This document shows, piece by piece, positions 5,291 to 5,732 of a stretch of 5,732 nt of DNA. The notes under the pieces are model-generated. The model saw only the letters and a list, made by a program, of their open reading frames with translations, searched no databases and was not told the DNA's origin. The position numbers and the translations under genes are program-made. Positions within the stretch are counted from its first letter, which is position 1. Every line of letters starts with the position of its first letter. Source of the DNA: an uncultured Selenomonas sp. (GTDB taxonomy: Bacteria > Bacillota > Negativicutes > Selenomonadales > Selenomonadaceae); NCBI GenBank assembly GCA_945494195.1, contig CALYVJ010000138.1, positions 1-5,732 on the forward strand. Direction: 5' to 3'.

Positions 5291-5732
5291 ATGAACTTCT
5301 TCAAGAATCTATTTCGTAAATTCAAGAAAAACGAGGAGCAGGCTATGCCTGCTCCTGTTCGTCAGGAACAGCAGCCTGTAGACCGGGAAATTGAAGCCCT
5401 CTATGCGGTGCTGGTGGATGTGATGGGCACAGAAAAGCTCGTCATCAAGGCTGGCAAGATGAAGGCTTTGCAGCTGATGCGCTCCGAAGACCGCTGTGAC
5501 CGGGTACTGGCCCTGCAGCGAATCCTTGAGGAGGACCCGCTGATTTCGCCGGCACCGAAAGAGGCCGAACTGCCCAAGGTCATGGAACTGCTGTCGGAAC
5601 GGACGGCGGATCTGGTGGCCCGCCGCAATGTGGAAGATCATATCGAGAAAAAGGTCTCGGAAAAGCTCGAAAAGGAACATCAGGAATACCTCAACGATAT
5701 CCGCAAACAGGTCATCAAAGAGGAAAAACCTG
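5291..5732 (+). CDS. lonC: N-terminal part of a probable Lon-family ATP-dependent protease (LonC-like), cut by the window end
   Basis: The first 147 codons are open to the window edge. The product starts with a basic amphipathic stretch (MNFFKNLFRKFKKNEEQ), then a Gln/Pro-rich linker (about 20-30). A helical region (31-82) contains KLVIKAGKMKALQLMRSED and RVLALQRILEEDP. After it comes a long, highly charged helix, likely coiled coil (about 92-146, ending EYLNDIRKQVIKEEKP). This resembles my memory of the region before the AAA+ domain in Lon-like proteases of the LonC/spore_lon_C group, which follow rplI in Negativicutes. The ATPase and Ser-Lys protease domains would lie outside the window, so nothing catalytic is seen and the call depends on resemblance and context. 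The start is uncertain: ATG 5291 is 5 bases after the rplI stop but has no Shine-Dalgarno, while in-frame ATG 5345 has one. I keep 5291 because the basic N-terminus looks family-typical and coupling to rplI could supply ribosomes. Confidence 0.6.
   Translation, partial: MNFFKNLFRKFKKNEEQAMPAPVRQEQQPVDREIEALYAVLVDVMGTEKLVIKAGKMKALQLMRSEDRCDRVLALQRILEEDPLISPAPKEAELPKVMELLSERTADLVARRNVEDHIEKKVSEKLEKEHQEYLNDIRKQVIKEEKP
5333..5338 (+). promoter_or_regulatory. Possible internal ribosome binding site for an alternative protease start
   Basis: GAGGAG is 6 bases before ATG 5345, which is in frame with the 5291 start and would give a protein 18 residues shorter (starting MPAPVRQEQQ). The site is largely inside the 5334-5356 hairpin, so it would be hidden unless the hairpin is opened. 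GAGGAG is also simply two Glu codons, so it may be accidental. Confidence 0.3.
5334..5356. repeat. Perfect 10-bp inverted repeat near the start of the protease gene
   Basis: AGGAGCAGGC (5334-5343) and GCCTGCTCCT (5347-5356) are exact reverse complements around a TAT loop, with seven of ten pairs being G-C. Five A's lie two bases before it (5327-5331). Read on the minus strand the stem is therefore followed by CG and then TTTTT, which resembles an intrinsic terminator for minus-strand transcription. On the + strand no T-run follows. Confidence 0.6.
5355..5371 (+). repeat. Second adjacent inverted repeat in the protease gene
   Basis: CTGTTC (5355-5360) pairs with GAACAG (5366-5371) around a 5-base loop. 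Beyond a C-C mismatch it extends by GCT (5351-5353) with AGC (5373-5375). It shares bases with the 3' arm of the 5334-5356 palindrome, so the extended forms of the two stems would exclude each other. Confidence 0.4.

Overview
The window looks like ordinary chromosomal housekeeping DNA from a low- to mid-GC Firmicutes lineage whose coding sequence is moderately GC-rich. My best guess is the Negativicutes (Selenomonas/Mitsuokella-like). The basis is the gene order YybS-type membrane protein, GdpP, ribosomal protein L9, Lon-family protease, plus strong GAGG-type ribosome binding sites and the form of the encoded proteins. The first three of these genes occur in the same order in Bacillus subtilis (yybS-yybT/gdpP-rplI). 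The lineage is an inference; I could not run a search.

All genes are on the + strand. Positions 1-218 are non-coding as far as I can tell. They contain small inverted repeats, a weak promoter candidate and a clear ribosome binding site. Positions 222-1730 encode a complete phosphohexomutase (phosphomannomutase/phosphoglucomutase superfamily) with an unusual phosphate-binding loop. A strong intrinsic terminator at 1744-1786 closes that unit. A good promoter with an extended -10 (1801-1829) then starts a second unit: a polytopic YybS/DUF2232 membrane protein (1887-2849), the c-di-AMP phosphodiesterase GdpP (2861-4870), ribosomal protein L9 (4842-5285, overlapping gdpP by 29 bases), and the N-terminal part of a probable LonC-type ATP-dependent protease (from 5291, running off the window end).

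Functionally, the second unit joins second-messenger turnover (GdpP hydrolyses c-di-AMP, which controls potassium/osmotic and cell-wall homeostasis), a membrane protein of unknown role, a ribosome component and a protein quality-control protease. Tight spacing (11 bases, a 29-base overlap and 5 bases) and the absence of internal terminators argue for co-transcription and probably translational coupling.

I do not see a previously undescribed system. The points most worth a second look are a perfect 10-base-pair palindrome near the start of the protease gene, which buries a second in-frame Shine-Dalgarno/ATG and is followed by a T-run on the minus strand; the altered phosphate loop of the mutase; and the structured-looking 5' region.
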